NCBI GenBank assembly: GCA_910578115.1
Contig: CAJTPO010000003.1
Coordinates: 1 to 64,000, forward strand
Reading direction: 5' to 3'
Length of the DNA stretch: 64,000 nucleotides
From: an uncultured Lachnospiraceae bacterium
GTDB lineage: Bacteria > Bacillota > Clostridia > Lachnospirales > Lachnospiraceae
The position numbers and the translations under genes were made by a program. Shown here piece after piece: positions 41,119 to 51,268 of this stretch; position 1 is the first letter of the stretch, and each line of letters starts with the position of its first letter. The notes under the pieces were generated by a model. It saw nothing but the letters and a program-made list of their open reading frames with translations. It was not told the DNA's origin and did no database searches.

Positions 41119-43773
41119 ATGGCAGAACTTACACCAATGATGCAGCAGTATCTGGAGACAAAAAAAGAATACCAGGATTGTATCCTGCTTTATCGCCTGG
41201 GCGATTTTTATGAGATGTTTTACGAGGACGCTCTGACCGCATCGAAGGAGCTGGAGATTACATTGACTGGCAAGAACTGCGGCCAGGAGGAGCGGGCGCC
41301 TATGTGCGGCGTTCCATATCATGCTGTGGAGAGCTATCTGAACAAACTGGTGTCGAAAGGGTATAAGGTGGCGATCTGTGAGCAGGTGGAAGATCCAAAG
41401 CAGGCTAAGGGTATTGTCAGGCGGGAAGTGATCCGTATCGTCACGCCGGGCACCAATCTGAACCTGCAGGCGCTGGACGAGAGTAAGAATAATTATATCT
41501 TCTGTATCGTATATTCTCCGGGTAAGACTGGTATTTCCATGGCGGATGTGACGACCGGAGACTATTATCTGACAGAGGTGGACGACATCCGCAGACTGCA
41601 GGATGAGATTCAGAAATACGGACCTTCGGAGATCATCTGCAACGAACAGTTCCTGGTCAGCGGTTACGATATTGAAGATCTGAAGAACCGCCTGGGAATT
41701 ACGGTATATTCCCTGGCTTCCCATTACTTCGATGAGGAAGGAAGCCGCAGGAATCTGATGAAGCATTTTAAGGTTAATTCCCTGTCCGGGCTGGGCATAG
41801 AGGATTTTCCTTCCGGTATGATTGCAGCGGGGGCGCTGCTTACCTATCTGTATGAGACACAGAAGACCTCGCTGGCGCATTTTACCCATCTGTATCCTTA
41901 TCTGATCAGTAAGTATATGCTGCTGGACAGTGCCACCAGGCGGAATCTTGAGCTGACGGAGACCCTGCGTGAGAAACAGAAGAAAGGTTCTCTGTTGGGA
42001 GTGCTGGATCGCACAAAGACTGCCATGGGCGGCCGTCTGCTGCGCAAATATATCGAACAGCCGCTGATCGACAAAGAACAGATGAACCTGCGGTTGGATG
42101 CGGTGGAGATGCTCTGTAAGCGGAGTGTGGACCGCGATGAGCTGCGCGAGTATCTGAATGCAATCTACGATCTGGAACGCCTGATGGGCAAGATCAGTTA
42201 TAAGACAGCCAATCCCAGGGATCTGATTGCCTTTCGCAATTCTCTGGCCATGCTGCCTTCCATCAAAACACTGCTGCATGATCTGGACACGGGACTTTTG
42301 ACAAAGATACGAAACAATACGGATACGCTGGAAGATATCTATCATCTGATTGACGACGCGATCCTGGAGGAACCGCCCATTTCCATCCGGGACGGCGGCA
42401 TGATCAAAGAAGGATTCAGTGAAAACATTGATGCCCTCAGAAATGCAAAAAGGGACGGCAAGAACTGGCTTGCCGCGCTGGAAGAGGAAGACAGGGAGCG
42501 GACCGGAATCAAAAATCTGCGGATCAAGTACAATAAAGTGTTCGGCTACTATTTTGAGGTTACCAATTCCTATAAGGATCTGGTGCCGGAAGATTATGTG
42601 CGCAAACAGACGCTGGCCAACGCGGAGCGCTATACCACACCGCGTTTGAAGGAGCTGGAGGATACGATCCTGAACGCGGAAGACAAGCTTTCTTCGCTGG
42701 AATACGATCTTTTCTGTCAGATCAGAGACGCCATTGCCGCGGAGGTGGAGCGCATTCAGCGGACGGCCAGGGCCATTGCCAAGCTGGATGTTCTGTCAGC
42801 GTTATCCTATGTGGCGGAGCGGAATCAATATGTGCGCCCGTCCCTTAACGATAAGGGTGTCATTGATATCAAGGATGGCAGACATCCCGTCGTGGAGCAG
42901 ATGACGGGTAACGATATGTTTATCTCTAACGATACTTATCTGGACAACCAGAAGAACTGTATCGCCGTGATCACAGGACCTAACATGGCAGGTAAATCCA
43001 CCTATATGCGGCAGACAGCGTTGATTGTCCTTCTGGCCCAGATTGGTTCCTTTGTGCCTGCGAAGAGGGCTAATATCGGTATTGTGGACCGTATTTTTAC
43101 CCGGGTGGGCGCTTCCGACGACCTGTCCAGCGGCCAGTCCACCTTTATGGTGGAGATGAACGAAGTGGCCAATATCCTGCGCAACGCCACCGCCGACAGT
43201 CTGCTGGTGTTGGATGAAATCGGGCGCGGCACTTCCACATTCGACGGCTTGAGTATCGCCTGGGCGGTGATTGAACATATCAGCAACCGCAAGATCCTGG
43301 GGGCAAAAACATTGTTTGCGACCCATTACCATGAGCTGACGGAACTGGAAGGTAAGATGGATAACGTGAACAATTACTGCATTGCCGTGAAAGAAAAAGG
43401 TGACGATATCGTCTTCCTGCGCAAAATCGTCAAAGGCGGCGCCGATAAGAGCTACGGTATTCAGGTGGCAAAGCTGGCGGGCGTACCCGATATGGTCATA
43501 GACCGCGCCAAAGAGATCGTGCAGCAGCTGAGCGATAACGATATCACGGAAAAGGTGCAGAAGATCGAGATCAATATCAAGCATGAAAAGCGTAAGCCGG
43601 TGAAATACGATGAAGTGGATCTGGAACAGATGTCGCTTTTCGATACTGTGCGGGATGAAGACGTGATCAGGGAGCTGCAGGAGGTCGATGTGGGAAATCT
43701 GACACCTATTGACGCGTTGAATGTGCTGTACCGGCTGCAGACGAAGTTGAAGAACCGATGGCAGAAAGACTAA
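41119..43773 (+). CDS. mutS: DNA mismatch repair protein MutS
   Basis: Recognises mismatches and starts repair. The 884-residue protein has the N-terminal mismatch-binding domain with LLYRLGDFYEMFYEDA (Phe-x-Glu motif), the connector, lever and clamp domains, and the C-terminal ATPase: GPNMAGKSTYMRQ near residue 618 (Walker A), LVLDEIGRGTSTFDGLSIAW (Walker B) and ATHYHELTELE. The start ATG is preceded by a weak site (AAAGACGG). It is followed by mutL after 12 bases. Confidence 0.97.
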   Translation: MAELTPMMQQYLETKKEYQDCILLYRLGDFYEMFYEDALTASKELEITLTGKNCGQEERAPMCGVPYHAVESYLNKLVSKGYKVAICEQVEDPKQAKGIVRREVIRIVTPGTNLNLQALDESKNNYIFCIVYSPGKTGISMADVTTGDYYLTEVDDIRRLQDEIQKYGPSEIICNEQFLVSGYDIEDLKNRLGITVYSLASHYFDEEGSRRNLMKHFKVNSLSGLGIEDFPSGMIAAGALLTYLYETQKTSLAHFTHLYPYLISKYMLLDSATRRNLELTETLREKQKKGSLLGVLDRTKTAMGGRLLRKYIEQPLIDKEQMNLRLDAVEMLCKRSVDRDELREYLNAIYDLERLMGKISYKTANPRDLIAFRNSLAMLPSIKTLLHDLDTGLLTKIRNNTDTLEDIYHLIDDAILEEPPISIRDGGMIKEGFSENIDALRNAKRDGKNWLAALEEEDRERTGIKNLRIKYNKVFGYYFEVTNSYKDLVPEDYVRKQTLANAERYTTPRLKELEDTILNAEDKLSSLEYDLFCQIRDAIAAEVERIQRTARAIAKLDVLSALSYVAERNQYVRPSLNDKGVIDIKDGRHPVVEQMTGNDMFISNDTYLDNQKNCIAVITGPNMAGKSTYMRQTALIVLLAQIGSFVPAKRANIGIVDRIFTRVGASDDLSSGQSTFMVEMNEVANILRNATADSLLVLDEIGRGTSTFDGLSIAWAVIEHISNRKILGAKTLFATHYHELTELEGKMDNVNNYCIAVKEKGDDIVFLRKIVKGGADKSYGIQVAKLAGVPDMVIDRAKEIVQQLSDNDITEKVQKIEINIKHEKRKPVKYDEVDLEQMSLFDTVRDEDVIRELQEVDVGNLTPIDALNVLYRLQTKLKNRWQKD

Positions 43774-43785
43774 GGGTTAGGAAAT

Positions 43786-45729
43786 ATGGCTACGATAAAT
43801 ATTCTGGATCATCAGACGATAGATAAGATAGCGGCCGGTGAAGTGGTAGAGCGGCCGGCCAGCGTGGTGAAGGAGCTGGTAGAGAATGCCATTGACGCCG
43901 GAGCGGATGCCATTACGGTGGAGATTAAAGACGGCGGGACTTCGTTGATCCGCGTTACGGACAATGGAGGGGGGATTGAGAAATCTCAGGTGCGAAATGC
44001 TTTTCTGCGCCATGCTACCAGTAAGATCACATCGGCAGATGATTTGACTGACCTGGTCAGTCTCGGTTTCCGTGGAGAAGCACTTGCCAGTATCGCTGCT
44101 GTGTCCATGGTGGAACTGATTACCAAGGTCCCCCAGGAGCTGACGGGAATCCGCTATGTGATCGAGGGCGGTATGGAGAAGGAGCAGGAAGAGATCGGCG
44201 CTCCGGAAGGCACCACGATCCTGGTGCGCAACCTCTTTTTCAATACACCGCCCCGGAAGAAATTCTTAAAGCAGCCGCAGACAGAGGGCTCCTATGTGGC
44301 GGATCTGATGGAACATCTTGCGTTGTCTGACCCGAAGATCTCCTTCAAATTTATTCTGAATGGACAGACCAGGTTTTATACCACGGGAAATAACGAACTG
44401 CGGGAGATCATCTATCGTATTTACGGCAGGGATATGGCGGCCGAACTGCTTCCTTTTTCCTGGCAGGGGGATGGCATGACGGTCAGCGGATTTCTGGGGA
44501 AACCGGTGATCAACCGCGCCAACCGCAATTATGAGATCTTCTATATCAACGGCAGATATATCAAGAGCAGCCTGATCAGCAAAGCCATCGAGGAGGGCTA
44601 CCGGGAATATCTGATGCAGCATAAATTTCCGTTCTGCGTGCTGCATTTCCAGATTGATACGAAGCGGATCGACGTCAATGTACATCCCACGAAGATGGAG
44701 GTGCGGATCGCTGACGGACCGATTTTCCATGAGGCGGTAAAAGAAGCCATCCATGATACGCTCCGCCAACAGGAGATGATTCCGGAAGTCAGCCTGACAG
44801 AACGAAAGGAACAGAAGAAAGCCCGATCGGAGGAATCGTGCTCCGGCAGGCAGAATATCGCCCTGTCCATGCCGGAACCTTTCGAGAAGAAGCGGATTGC
44901 CGAAATGCCCCAGAGGGCGGCATCCGATGCCATCAACCGCATCTATGAGAGCCATCAACAGAGTATGGTGCGTTCTCCTGATCTGTATCATGCCGGCAAT
45001 GTGCCTGAAGGCCATCGGCCTGCAGGTGATCCGGTGCCTGCAATACCTTCGTCGAGCAGGCCGGAACAGACAGTAACTTTACCAGAACAGTCACTGCAGC
45101 CTGTCCAGATGGAAATGTTCACAGATAAGATTCTGTCGGAAACGGCCAGAAAACATTTTGAACTGATCGGACAGATCTTCGATACTTACTGGCTGATCTC
45201 TTATGAAGACAGACTGTTGATCATTGACCAGCATGCGGCACATGAGAAGATCAAATACGAACGGTTTATGAAGCAGTTCCGGGAACAGGCAATTGTCTCA
45301 CAGACCATGAATCCGCCCCTGGTGGTGACCTTAACCGGAAAAGAGCGGGAGTGTTACAGCAGGCACGCCGGGGATTTTGAAGCGCTTGGCTTTGTGATCG
45401 AGGAATTTGGAGGCAGTGAATATGCCATCAGGGGCGTGCCCATGGATCTGTACGGCTATGAGGAGAAGACCTTTTTCCAGGAGATACTGGATCAGCTGGC
45501 AGCAGAATCCGCTTCCGGCACTCCGGAGAGCATTCGAACCCGTATCGCAACCATGGCCTGTAAGGCGGCGGTTAAGGGCAATATGAGGCTGTGCAGACAG
45601 GAAGCGGAGCAGTTAATTGATGAACTGCTCACATTGGACAATCCCTATCACTGTCCTCATGGCAGGCCGACCATCATCTCCATGAGCAAATATGAACTGG
45701 AAAAGAAATTCAAGAGGATAGTAAGTTGA
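43786..45729 (+). CDS. mutL: DNA mismatch repair protein MutL (endonuclease type)
   Basis: Links MutS to strand incision. The 647-residue protein has the N-terminal GHKL ATPase (KIAAGEVVERPASVVKELVE, DNGGGIE, TSKI, GFRGEALASIAAV) and the C-terminal domain carrying the endonuclease metal motif DQHAAHEKIKYE and CPHGRPT. This form nicks DNA itself, as expected where MutH is absent. A Gln/Pro/Ser-rich linker covers about residues 345-440. Its stop overlaps the TTG start of miaA. Confidence 0.97.
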   Translation: MATINILDHQTIDKIAAGEVVERPASVVKELVENAIDAGADAITVEIKDGGTSLIRVTDNGGGIEKSQVRNAFLRHATSKITSADDLTDLVSLGFRGEALASIAAVSMVELITKVPQELTGIRYVIEGGMEKEQEEIGAPEGTTILVRNLFFNTPPRKKFLKQPQTEGSYVADLMEHLALSDPKISFKFILNGQTRFYTTGNNELREIIYRIYGRDMAAELLPFSWQGDGMTVSGFLGKPVINRANRNYEIFYINGRYIKSSLISKAIEEGYREYLMQHKFPFCVLHFQIDTKRIDVNVHPTKMEVRIADGPIFHEAVKEAIHDTLRQQEMIPEVSLTERKEQKKARSEESCSGRQNIALSMPEPFEKKRIAEMPQRAASDAINRIYESHQQSMVRSPDLYHAGNVPEGHRPAGDPVPAIPSSSRPEQTVTLPEQSLQPVQMEMFTDKILSETARKHFELIGQIFDTYWLISYEDRLLIIDQHAAHEKIKYERFMKQFREQAIVSQTMNPPLVVTLTGKERECYSRHAGDFEALGFVIEEFGGSEYAIRGVPMDLYGYEEKTFFQEILDQLAAESASGTPESIRTRIATMACKAAVKGNMRLCRQEAEQLIDELLTLDNPYHCPHGRPTIISMSKYELEKKFKRIVS

Positions 45730-46715
45730 AACAATCAGCAGAAAATCCCGGCCTTGTGATCCTTACCGGACCGACGGCCGTTGGAAAATCAGAACTTTCC
45801 ATAAAACTTGCCAGACAGATCGGCGGCGAGATCATATCCGCCGATTCCATGCAGGTCTACCGGCGGATGGATATCGGCTCGGCAAAGATCACACAGCAGC
45901 AGATGGACGGCATTCCTCATCATCTGATCGATGTGCTGGATCCCAAAGAAGAATTCAATGTGGTCTGTTTTCAACAGCTGGCCAAAAAGGCCATGGAAGG
46001 AATCTACGCCCGCGGCCACATCCCGGTGGTGGCAGGCGGTACCGGTTTCTATATTCAGGCACTGCTTTACGATATTGATTTCACGGAAAACGATGAGGAT
46101 ATGGCGCTGCGCTTAAGGCTGGAAGCAATGGCTGCCACCCAGGGAAACGAGGCGCTTTATGAAAGGCTGCGGCAGATCGATCCGGAATCCTGCGAGAGTA
46201 TCCATGCCCACAATGTCAAGCGCGTGATCCGGGCCATCGAGTTCTACGAAAAGACCGGCACAAAGATTTCGGAGCACAACAGGCAGCAGCGGGAACGCCT
46301 CTCCCCCTATAACTTCGCCTACTTCGTGCTGACCGATGACAGGGACCGGCTCTATGAAAGGATTAACGAGAGAGTAGACCAGATGCTGAAGCAGGGGCTG
46401 ATCGGGGAAGTGTCTGCATTGGCCGCCGCAGGCTGTACAAGAGATATGGTGTCCATGCAGGGACTTGGCTATAAAGAAATCCTGGACTATCTGGACAAAA
46501 GGTGTACTCTGGAAGAGGCCGTATACACCCTGAAACGGGATACCAGACATTTTGCCAAGAGACAGCTTACCTGGTTTCGCAGAGAGCGGGATGTGTTATG
46601 GATCAGCAAACCGGAGTACGGGTATGACGATGACCGCATTCTGCAATATATTATGACACAGCTAAAAGAAAAGAATATTATTGAGATTAACAAAGAAAGG
46701 CAGTCCATATCATGA
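45726..46715 (+). CDS. miaA: tRNA dimethylallyltransferase
   Basis: Adds a dimethylallyl group to A37 of tRNAs reading UNN codons, making the substrate of MiaB. The 329-residue protein starts at TTG 45726, overlapping the mutL stop, with AGAGG eight bases before; no ATG occurs early enough. Motifs: GPTAVGKSELSIKLA (P-loop), EIISADSMQVYRRMDIGSAK, GGTGFYIQALLYDID and ASMQGLGYKEI-like VSMQGLGYKEI, and the RRQLTWFR-like KRQLTWFR. It overlaps the next gene by ATGA. The usual partner hfq, often just after miaA, is absent here. Confidence 0.96.
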   Translation: MKQSAENPGLVILTGPTAVGKSELSIKLARQIGGEIISADSMQVYRRMDIGSAKITQQQMDGIPHHLIDVLDPKEEFNVVCFQQLAKKAMEGIYARGHIPVVAGGTGFYIQALLYDIDFTENDEDMALRLRLEAMAATQGNEALYERLRQIDPESCESIHAHNVKRVIRAIEFYEKTGTKISEHNRQQRERLSPYNFAYFVLTDDRDRLYERINERVDQMLKQGLIGEVSALAAAGCTRDMVSMQGLGYKEILDYLDKRCTLEEAVYTLKRDTRHFAKRQLTWFRRERDVLWISKPEYGYDDDRILQYIMTQLKEKNIIEINKERQSIS

Positions 46716-48094
46716 TAAATACAACCAATAATCCCACCACCGCTGCAGATTTTACAGAGGAAATGACATACGAACAGCAGGGTCATAATGATGCGGCGCC
46801 TGCACTGATCGGCCAATATGCGCACTTTGGCATTTCCGAGCCGGTGGTTCGTTTCGGTGAAGAGATCCTTGCTTCCCTGCAGGGGCGTTTCCGTCAGATT
46901 GACGAGACAGCGGAGTATAATCAGTTGAAAGTGACTCTGGCCATGCAGAAATGCCGGGTCAGCGAGGCCTGCCTTCTGGGGACTACTGGCTATGGCTATA
47001 ACGATCTTGGACGGGATACACTGGAGCAGGTGTATGCGGCACTTTTCCACACGGAAGATGCGCTGGTGCGGCCGCAGATTACCTGCGGCACCCATGCGCT
47101 GGCACTGGCGCTGATGAGCAATCTGCGTCCCGGGGATGAGTTGTTATCTCCGGTGGGCAAACCTTATGATACGCTGGAGGAAGTGATCGGGATCCGTCCC
47201 TCCAGAGGTTCTTTAAAAGAGTATGGGATTTCTTACAGTCAGGTAGACCTTCTGCCTGACGGTTCTTTTGACTATGAAGGCATCCGTAACGCCATAAAGG
47301 AGAAGACCCGACTGGTTACGATCCAGCGTTCTAAAGGTTATCAGACAAGGCCGACGCTCTCTGTGGCACGCATCGGTGAGCTGATCCGCTTTATCAAGAA
47401 TATCCGCCCGGATATTCTCTGTATGGTAGACAACTGTTACGGAGAATTTGTGGAAACCATCGAACCCACCGATGTGGGGGCAGATATGGTGGTAGGGTCC
47501 CTGATCAAGAACCCCGGCGGTGGACTGGCTCCGATTGGCGGCTATATCGCAGGCAAAAAGGAATGCGTGGAGAATGCGGCCTGCCGTCTGACCTCCCCGG
47601 GACTGGGGAAAGAGGTGGGCGCGTCCCTGGGCGTTTTGTCTTCTTTCTATCAGGGTCTGTTTCTGGCTCCCACCGTAACGGCCAGTGCCCTGAAAGGCGC
47701 CATTTTTGCTGCCAATATCTACGAAAAGATCGGCTTTTCGGTGGTGCCGGACGGACGGGAGAGCAGACATGATATCATCCAGGCTGTCACTTTCGGTTCT
47801 CCCGATGGGGTGATCGCCTTCTGTCAGGGGATTCAGGCTGCAGCTTCCGTAGATAGTTTCGTAACTCCGGAACCCTGGGATATGCCCGGCTACGATTCTC
47901 AGGTGATCATGGCTGCGGGCGCTTTTGTATCCGGTTCTTCCATAGAGCTGAGCGCGGACGGTCCCATCAAGCCTCCCTATGCGGTCTATTTCCAGGGCGG
48001 CCTGACTTTTCCGCATGCCAAACTGGGAATTTTGAAAACACTGCAGAGCCTGCTGGATTGTGGACTGGTGACTGCGGATTTTCATAAAGCTTAA
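46712..48094 (+). CDS. methionine gamma-lyase family PLP enzyme (YnbB/aluminium-resistance type)
   Basis: A 460-residue PLP protein of the Cys/Met metabolism superfamily, in the branch annotated as methionine gamma-lyase family or aluminium resistance protein. Motifs: TTGYGYNDLGRDTLE, QITCGTHALALAL, VDNCYGEFVE and VGSLIKNPGGGLAPIGGYIAG, the latter with the PLP lysine near residue 266. The true reaction is not established for this branch. The start overlaps the miaA stop by ATGA; the miaA-ynbB neighbourhood is also seen in Bacillus. Confidence 0.92.
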   Translation: MINTTNNPTTAADFTEEMTYEQQGHNDAAPALIGQYAHFGISEPVVRFGEEILASLQGRFRQIDETAEYNQLKVTLAMQKCRVSEACLLGTTGYGYNDLGRDTLEQVYAALFHTEDALVRPQITCGTHALALALMSNLRPGDELLSPVGKPYDTLEEVIGIRPSRGSLKEYGISYSQVDLLPDGSFDYEGIRNAIKEKTRLVTIQRSKGYQTRPTLSVARIGELIRFIKNIRPDILCMVDNCYGEFVETIEPTDVGADMVVGSLIKNPGGGLAPIGGYIAGKKECVENAACRLTSPGLGKEVGASLGVLSSFYQGLFLAPTVTASALKGAIFAANIYEKIGFSVVPDGRESRHDIIQAVTFGSPDGVIAFCQGIQAAASVDSFVTPEPWDMPGYDSQVIMAAGAFVSGSSIELSADGPIKPPYAVYFQGGLTFPHAKLGILKTLQSLLDCGLVTADFHKA

Positions 48095-48250
48095 CACACA
48101 CTTTTGTAATTCCTGTTATCATTACAGCCAATCAGGTGTGGTCTGCTGCAGACGATACGCATAACTTTTCATATAATTTTTACCAATTTTTGTATACATA
48201 AAAAACCTGTTGTGATAAAATGAGCGTTGAGAAAGGAGAACCTGAATCAT

Positions 48251-48487
48251 ATGCGCAAGAATAACTGGGCCTGTTTTCTGCTTGTTCTGGCAGGGATCGT
48301 TATAGGTGGTTTTATCGGTAATCTTTTTCCGAGTACGTGGCTGAATTATGGACAATCATTCGGTCTGTCTTCTCCATTGGTGCTGGATCTCGGTATTTTG
48401 AGCGTTACATTTGGCCTGTCGATCAAGATCACGATCGCAAGCATAATCGGTATAGCTTCGGCAATCATAATTTATCGTTTGATATAG
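48251..48487 (+). CDS. DUF4321 family small membrane protein
   Basis: A 78-residue protein with two or three membrane helices: CFLLVLAGIVIGGFIG, a short WLNYGQSFGLSSPLVLDLG loop, and a helical C-terminus. It resembles the DUF4321 family, which commonly sits just before radC-mreB in clostridia, as here. Function unknown. The ATG at 48251 has AAGGAGA twelve bases upstream, a little far; an earlier start at 48227 is less likely. Confidence 0.8.
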   Translation: MRKNNWACFLLVLAGIVIGGFIGNLFPSTWLNYGQSFGLSSPLVLDLGILSVTFGLSIKITIASIIGIASAIIIYRLI

Positions 48488-48613
48488 CGGTCATGACACA
48501 GTTGGACAGGCAGCATGATAGAAGGTTTGCCGTATGCAGCATATGGAAAAGGTCTCCGGTGTTATCAGACCGTCCCGTCGTTTAAGGAGAGAAGCTGTCG
48601 GGAAAGAGGTTGC

Positions 48614-49378
48614 ATGAAATCAGGCAAGTTTGAGAACAATGAATATTACAGAATGCAAAATCTTCCATATGAGAAATTTCTTACCTATGGAAGCAGGGCT
48701 CTGACAGATTCGGAGCTTCTGGCAATTTTGCTGCGAACGGGCACACGCAGTATGAATGCATGCATGCTCGGAGAGGAAGTATTGACGAAAGCCGCCTGTT
48801 ACGGGAATGGCCTGGCGGGATTGTACCATATCCCGATCGGCAGTCTGAGACAGATCGACGGCATCGGTGAAGTGAAAGCGATTCAGCTTAAGACTGTGGC
48901 GGAGTTAAGCACCAGAATGGCACAGTCTAAGGCAAAAGACAGGCTTTCCTTTCGAAATCCCGGTTCTGTAGCCGATTACTATATGGAACGGTTCCGCCAT
49001 GAAAATGTGGAATATATTATGCTTCTTCTGGTGGACAGCGGCATGCATCTGATCGAAGAACACATTCTTTCCAAAGGAACGGTCAATGCTTCCCTGATAT
49101 CTCCCAGAGAGGTTTTTATCTGTGCATTGCAGGTCCAGTCGGCAGGAATCATGCTGCTGCACAATCACCCGGGCGGCAATCCGATTCCCAGCGACAATGA
49201 CTTCAAGGTGACGGAACGCATCAGAAAGGTCGGTGCGCTGACGGATATCCCCCTTCTGGATCATATTATTATCGGGGATCATCAATACTTTAGCTTCAAA
49301 GAGAGCGGATTAATGGCAGAAATGCCGGATTCTGGAATACAAAGTAACTGGAAAGAGAGGAATGGCTGTAGTGGCTAA
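48614..49378 (+). CDS. radC: RadC/JAMM family protein
   Basis: RadC family protein, once linked to DNA repair, with real activity unsettled. The ATG at 48614 has AAGAGGT upstream and gives 254 residues. The N-terminal LPYEKFLTYGSRALTDSELLAILLRTG and a helix-hairpin-helix segment (LRQIDGIGEVKA) precede the JAMM metalloprotease-like domain with the HNHPGGNPIPSDND motif, whose His-x-His and Asp should bind zinc. An upstream in-frame ATG (48515) is not supported. It overlaps the start region of mreB. Confidence 0.93.
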   Translation: MKSGKFENNEYYRMQNLPYEKFLTYGSRALTDSELLAILLRTGTRSMNACMLGEEVLTKAACYGNGLAGLYHIPIGSLRQIDGIGEVKAIQLKTVAELSTRMAQSKAKDRLSFRNPGSVADYYMERFRHENVEYIMLLLVDSGMHLIEEHILSKGTVNASLISPREVFICALQVQSAGIMLLHNHPGGNPIPSDNDFKVTERIRKVGALTDIPLLDHIIIGDHQYFSFKESGLMAEMPDSGIQSNWKERNGCSG

Positions 49379-50381
49379 CAATGCATTTGGAATTGATCTG
49401 GGAACAAGTAACATCAAAATATACAATCGTGCGGATGATGAGGTTTTCGTAGAGAAGAATATGATTGCCATCGAAAATAAGAAGAATCTTTTCGCTTACG
49501 GAGATTCTGCATTTGAGATGTATGAGAAAGCGCCTGGCAATATTCATATCTCTTATCCTCTGAGCAACGGTGTCATAGCCGATATTCAGAATATGGAGCT
49601 GCTTGTGAAGTATTTTCTGAATGATATGATGAAGGGCAATATCAAGCCGGCTGATTATTATATTGCTGTTCCCTGGGATGTAACGGAAGTGGAGAAACGC
49701 GCTTTTAAAGATCTGATCAAGGAATCCAATGTCAAAGCCAGGAAAGTCATGGTAGTGGATAAGGCTGTAGCCGACGGCCTTGGTCTCGGTATTGATGTCA
49801 AGAACTCACAGGGGGTACTGGTTGTCAATGTGGGATTTGACACCACAGAGATCTCCATTCTGTCCCTGGGCGGTATCGTGTTGAGCAAACTGATCAAGGT
49901 AGGCGGCCGCAAATTTGATGATGCCATCAAGGCGGCGGTACGCAGGGAATACAGTCTTATCATCGGCGGCAAGACGGCGGAAGTGGTGAAAATATCGCTC
50001 CTGGAACTGGAAGAATCCCAGACTGGGGCCGTTGTCTACGGAAGAGATATCGTTACGGGGCTGCCGGTTGAGCGTGAAATACCGACCAAGTTAGTCGACG
50101 AATGTCTTATTGAACATTTTAATACGATCATAGACAATGTAAAAGTGATTCTGGAGCGCACGCCACCGGAACTTGCAGCAGATATCTATCGGCATGGGAT
50201 CTATCTGACGGGCGGCGCTTCCCAGGTAAGCAAACTGGCACAGCTTATGAGCAGGGGAACCGGACTGAAAGTCAATGTCACAGACAATCCCGTGACCAGT
50301 GTTGCGCTTGGACTGGCCAAGATTATCAATGAGGATAATTATAAAACGGTAGCATATGCAATAGAAGGAATGAGTAAATGA
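49371..50381 (+). CDS. mreB: MreB-family actin-like protein with altered ATPase motifs
   Basis: Rod-shape actin homologue that positions lateral wall synthesis. The start is uncertain: a GTG at 49371 (spacing ten from GAGAGG) is chosen over the ATG at 49362, which is only one base from it. The 336-residue product has GIDLGTSNIKI (phosphate-1), TGGASQVSKL (adenosine region) and the rest of the actin fold. Phosphate-2 reads VVNVGFDTTEISIL rather than the usual VVDIGGGTTE, and the usual EEP-AAAIGAG catalytic loop reads VDKAVADGLGLG. These changes suggest weak or absent ATP hydrolysis. It heads the mreBCD-PBP2-minCDE-rodA cluster. Confidence 0.9.
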   Translation: MANNAFGIDLGTSNIKIYNRADDEVFVEKNMIAIENKKNLFAYGDSAFEMYEKAPGNIHISYPLSNGVIADIQNMELLVKYFLNDMMKGNIKPADYYIAVPWDVTEVEKRAFKDLIKESNVKARKVMVVDKAVADGLGLGIDVKNSQGVLVVNVGFDTTEISILSLGGIVLSKLIKVGGRKFDDAIKAAVRREYSLIIGGKTAEVVKISLLELEESQTGAVVYGRDIVTGLPVEREIPTKLVDECLIEHFNTIIDNVKVILERTPPELAADIYRHGIYLTGGASQVSKLAQLMSRGTGLKVNVTDNPVTSVALGLAKIINEDNYKTVAYAIEGMSK

Positions 50382-51247
50382 GTCCGATCGTAAGAAGAAA
50401 AGGAGAGAAATTTACTTTACCAAGTAAATATCTCCTTTTTATTTTAACAATCCTCTGCACCGGACTGGTGCTTCTGACTTTTAACACAACCATGTTCAGC
50501 GATCCTTTAAGTTCGGCTGCAGGCTATACGATCGTTCCCTTCGCGGAAGGAATCAGTGCGGTAGGCAGCTGGCTTGCCAATCGTTCCGAGGAACTGGTGC
50601 AGATCAGGGATCTGATCGCCGAGAATGAGAATCTGAAGCAGCAGGTTGATGAACTGACCATCGAGAATACGAGACTGCAGCAGGATCGGTATGAGCTGAC
50701 AAATCTGAGAGAATTATACAGTCTGGACGCACAGTATGACGAATATGAGAAGACCGGGGCGCGCATTATTGCCAGGGATTCCGGGAACTGGTTCTATTCT
50801 TTCGTGATCAATAAGGGGGAGCAGGACGGTATCGCCGTAGATATGAATGTGATGGCCGGCAGTGGTTTGGTTGGCCGCATAGTGGATGTTGGCCCGAATT
50901 GGGCGAAGGTGAAGGCGATCATTGCGGACGATTCCAACGTCAGTGCCATGGTCCTGTCCAGTTCTGATAACATGATTGTATCCGGCAACCTGAAGCTTTA
51001 CGCTACAGGCGTGATAGAGTTTGAACAGTTGATCGACAGCGCCAATGCGGTGGTGGAAGGGGATAAGATCGTCACTTCCAATATCAGTGACAAGTATCTG
51101 CCCGGCATTCTGATCGGTTATATCAGCAAAATTGATCAGGATGCCAATAATCTGACCAAATCCGGCAATATAACGCCGGCAGTGGACTTTGAGCATTTGG
51201 AAGAGGTACTTATCATCAAACAGCTGAAACAGACGATCGAAGAATAG
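50378..51247 (+). CDS. mreC: rod shape-determining protein MreC
   Basis: Bitopic membrane protein that connects MreB to the extracellular wall enzymes. The 289-residue product has a basic cytoplasmic start, a membrane helix at about residues 15-35, a coiled coil with ENENLKQQVDELTIENTRLQ near residue 85, then the beta-rich extracytoplasmic domain with ARDSGNWFYSFVINKGEQDG and AGSGLVGRIVDVG. The start overlaps mreB by ATGA. Confidence 0.95.
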   Translation: MSPIVRRKGEKFTLPSKYLLFILTILCTGLVLLTFNTTMFSDPLSSAAGYTIVPFAEGISAVGSWLANRSEELVQIRDLIAENENLKQQVDELTIENTRLQQDRYELTNLRELYSLDAQYDEYEKTGARIIARDSGNWFYSFVINKGEQDGIAVDMNVMAGSGLVGRIVDVGPNWAKVKAIIADDSNVSAMVLSSSDNMIVSGNLKLYATGVIEFEQLIDSANAVVEGDKIVTSNISDKYLPGILIGYISKIDQDANNLTKSGNITPAVDFEHLEEVLIIKQLKQTIEE

Positions 51248-51268
51248 CAGAAATGCTGCAGGTGGGAT

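Noticed and set aside
41086..42345. 419-codon minus-strand ORF opposite mutS
   Set aside because: mutS covers the whole region with strong family motifs; the antisense frame has none.
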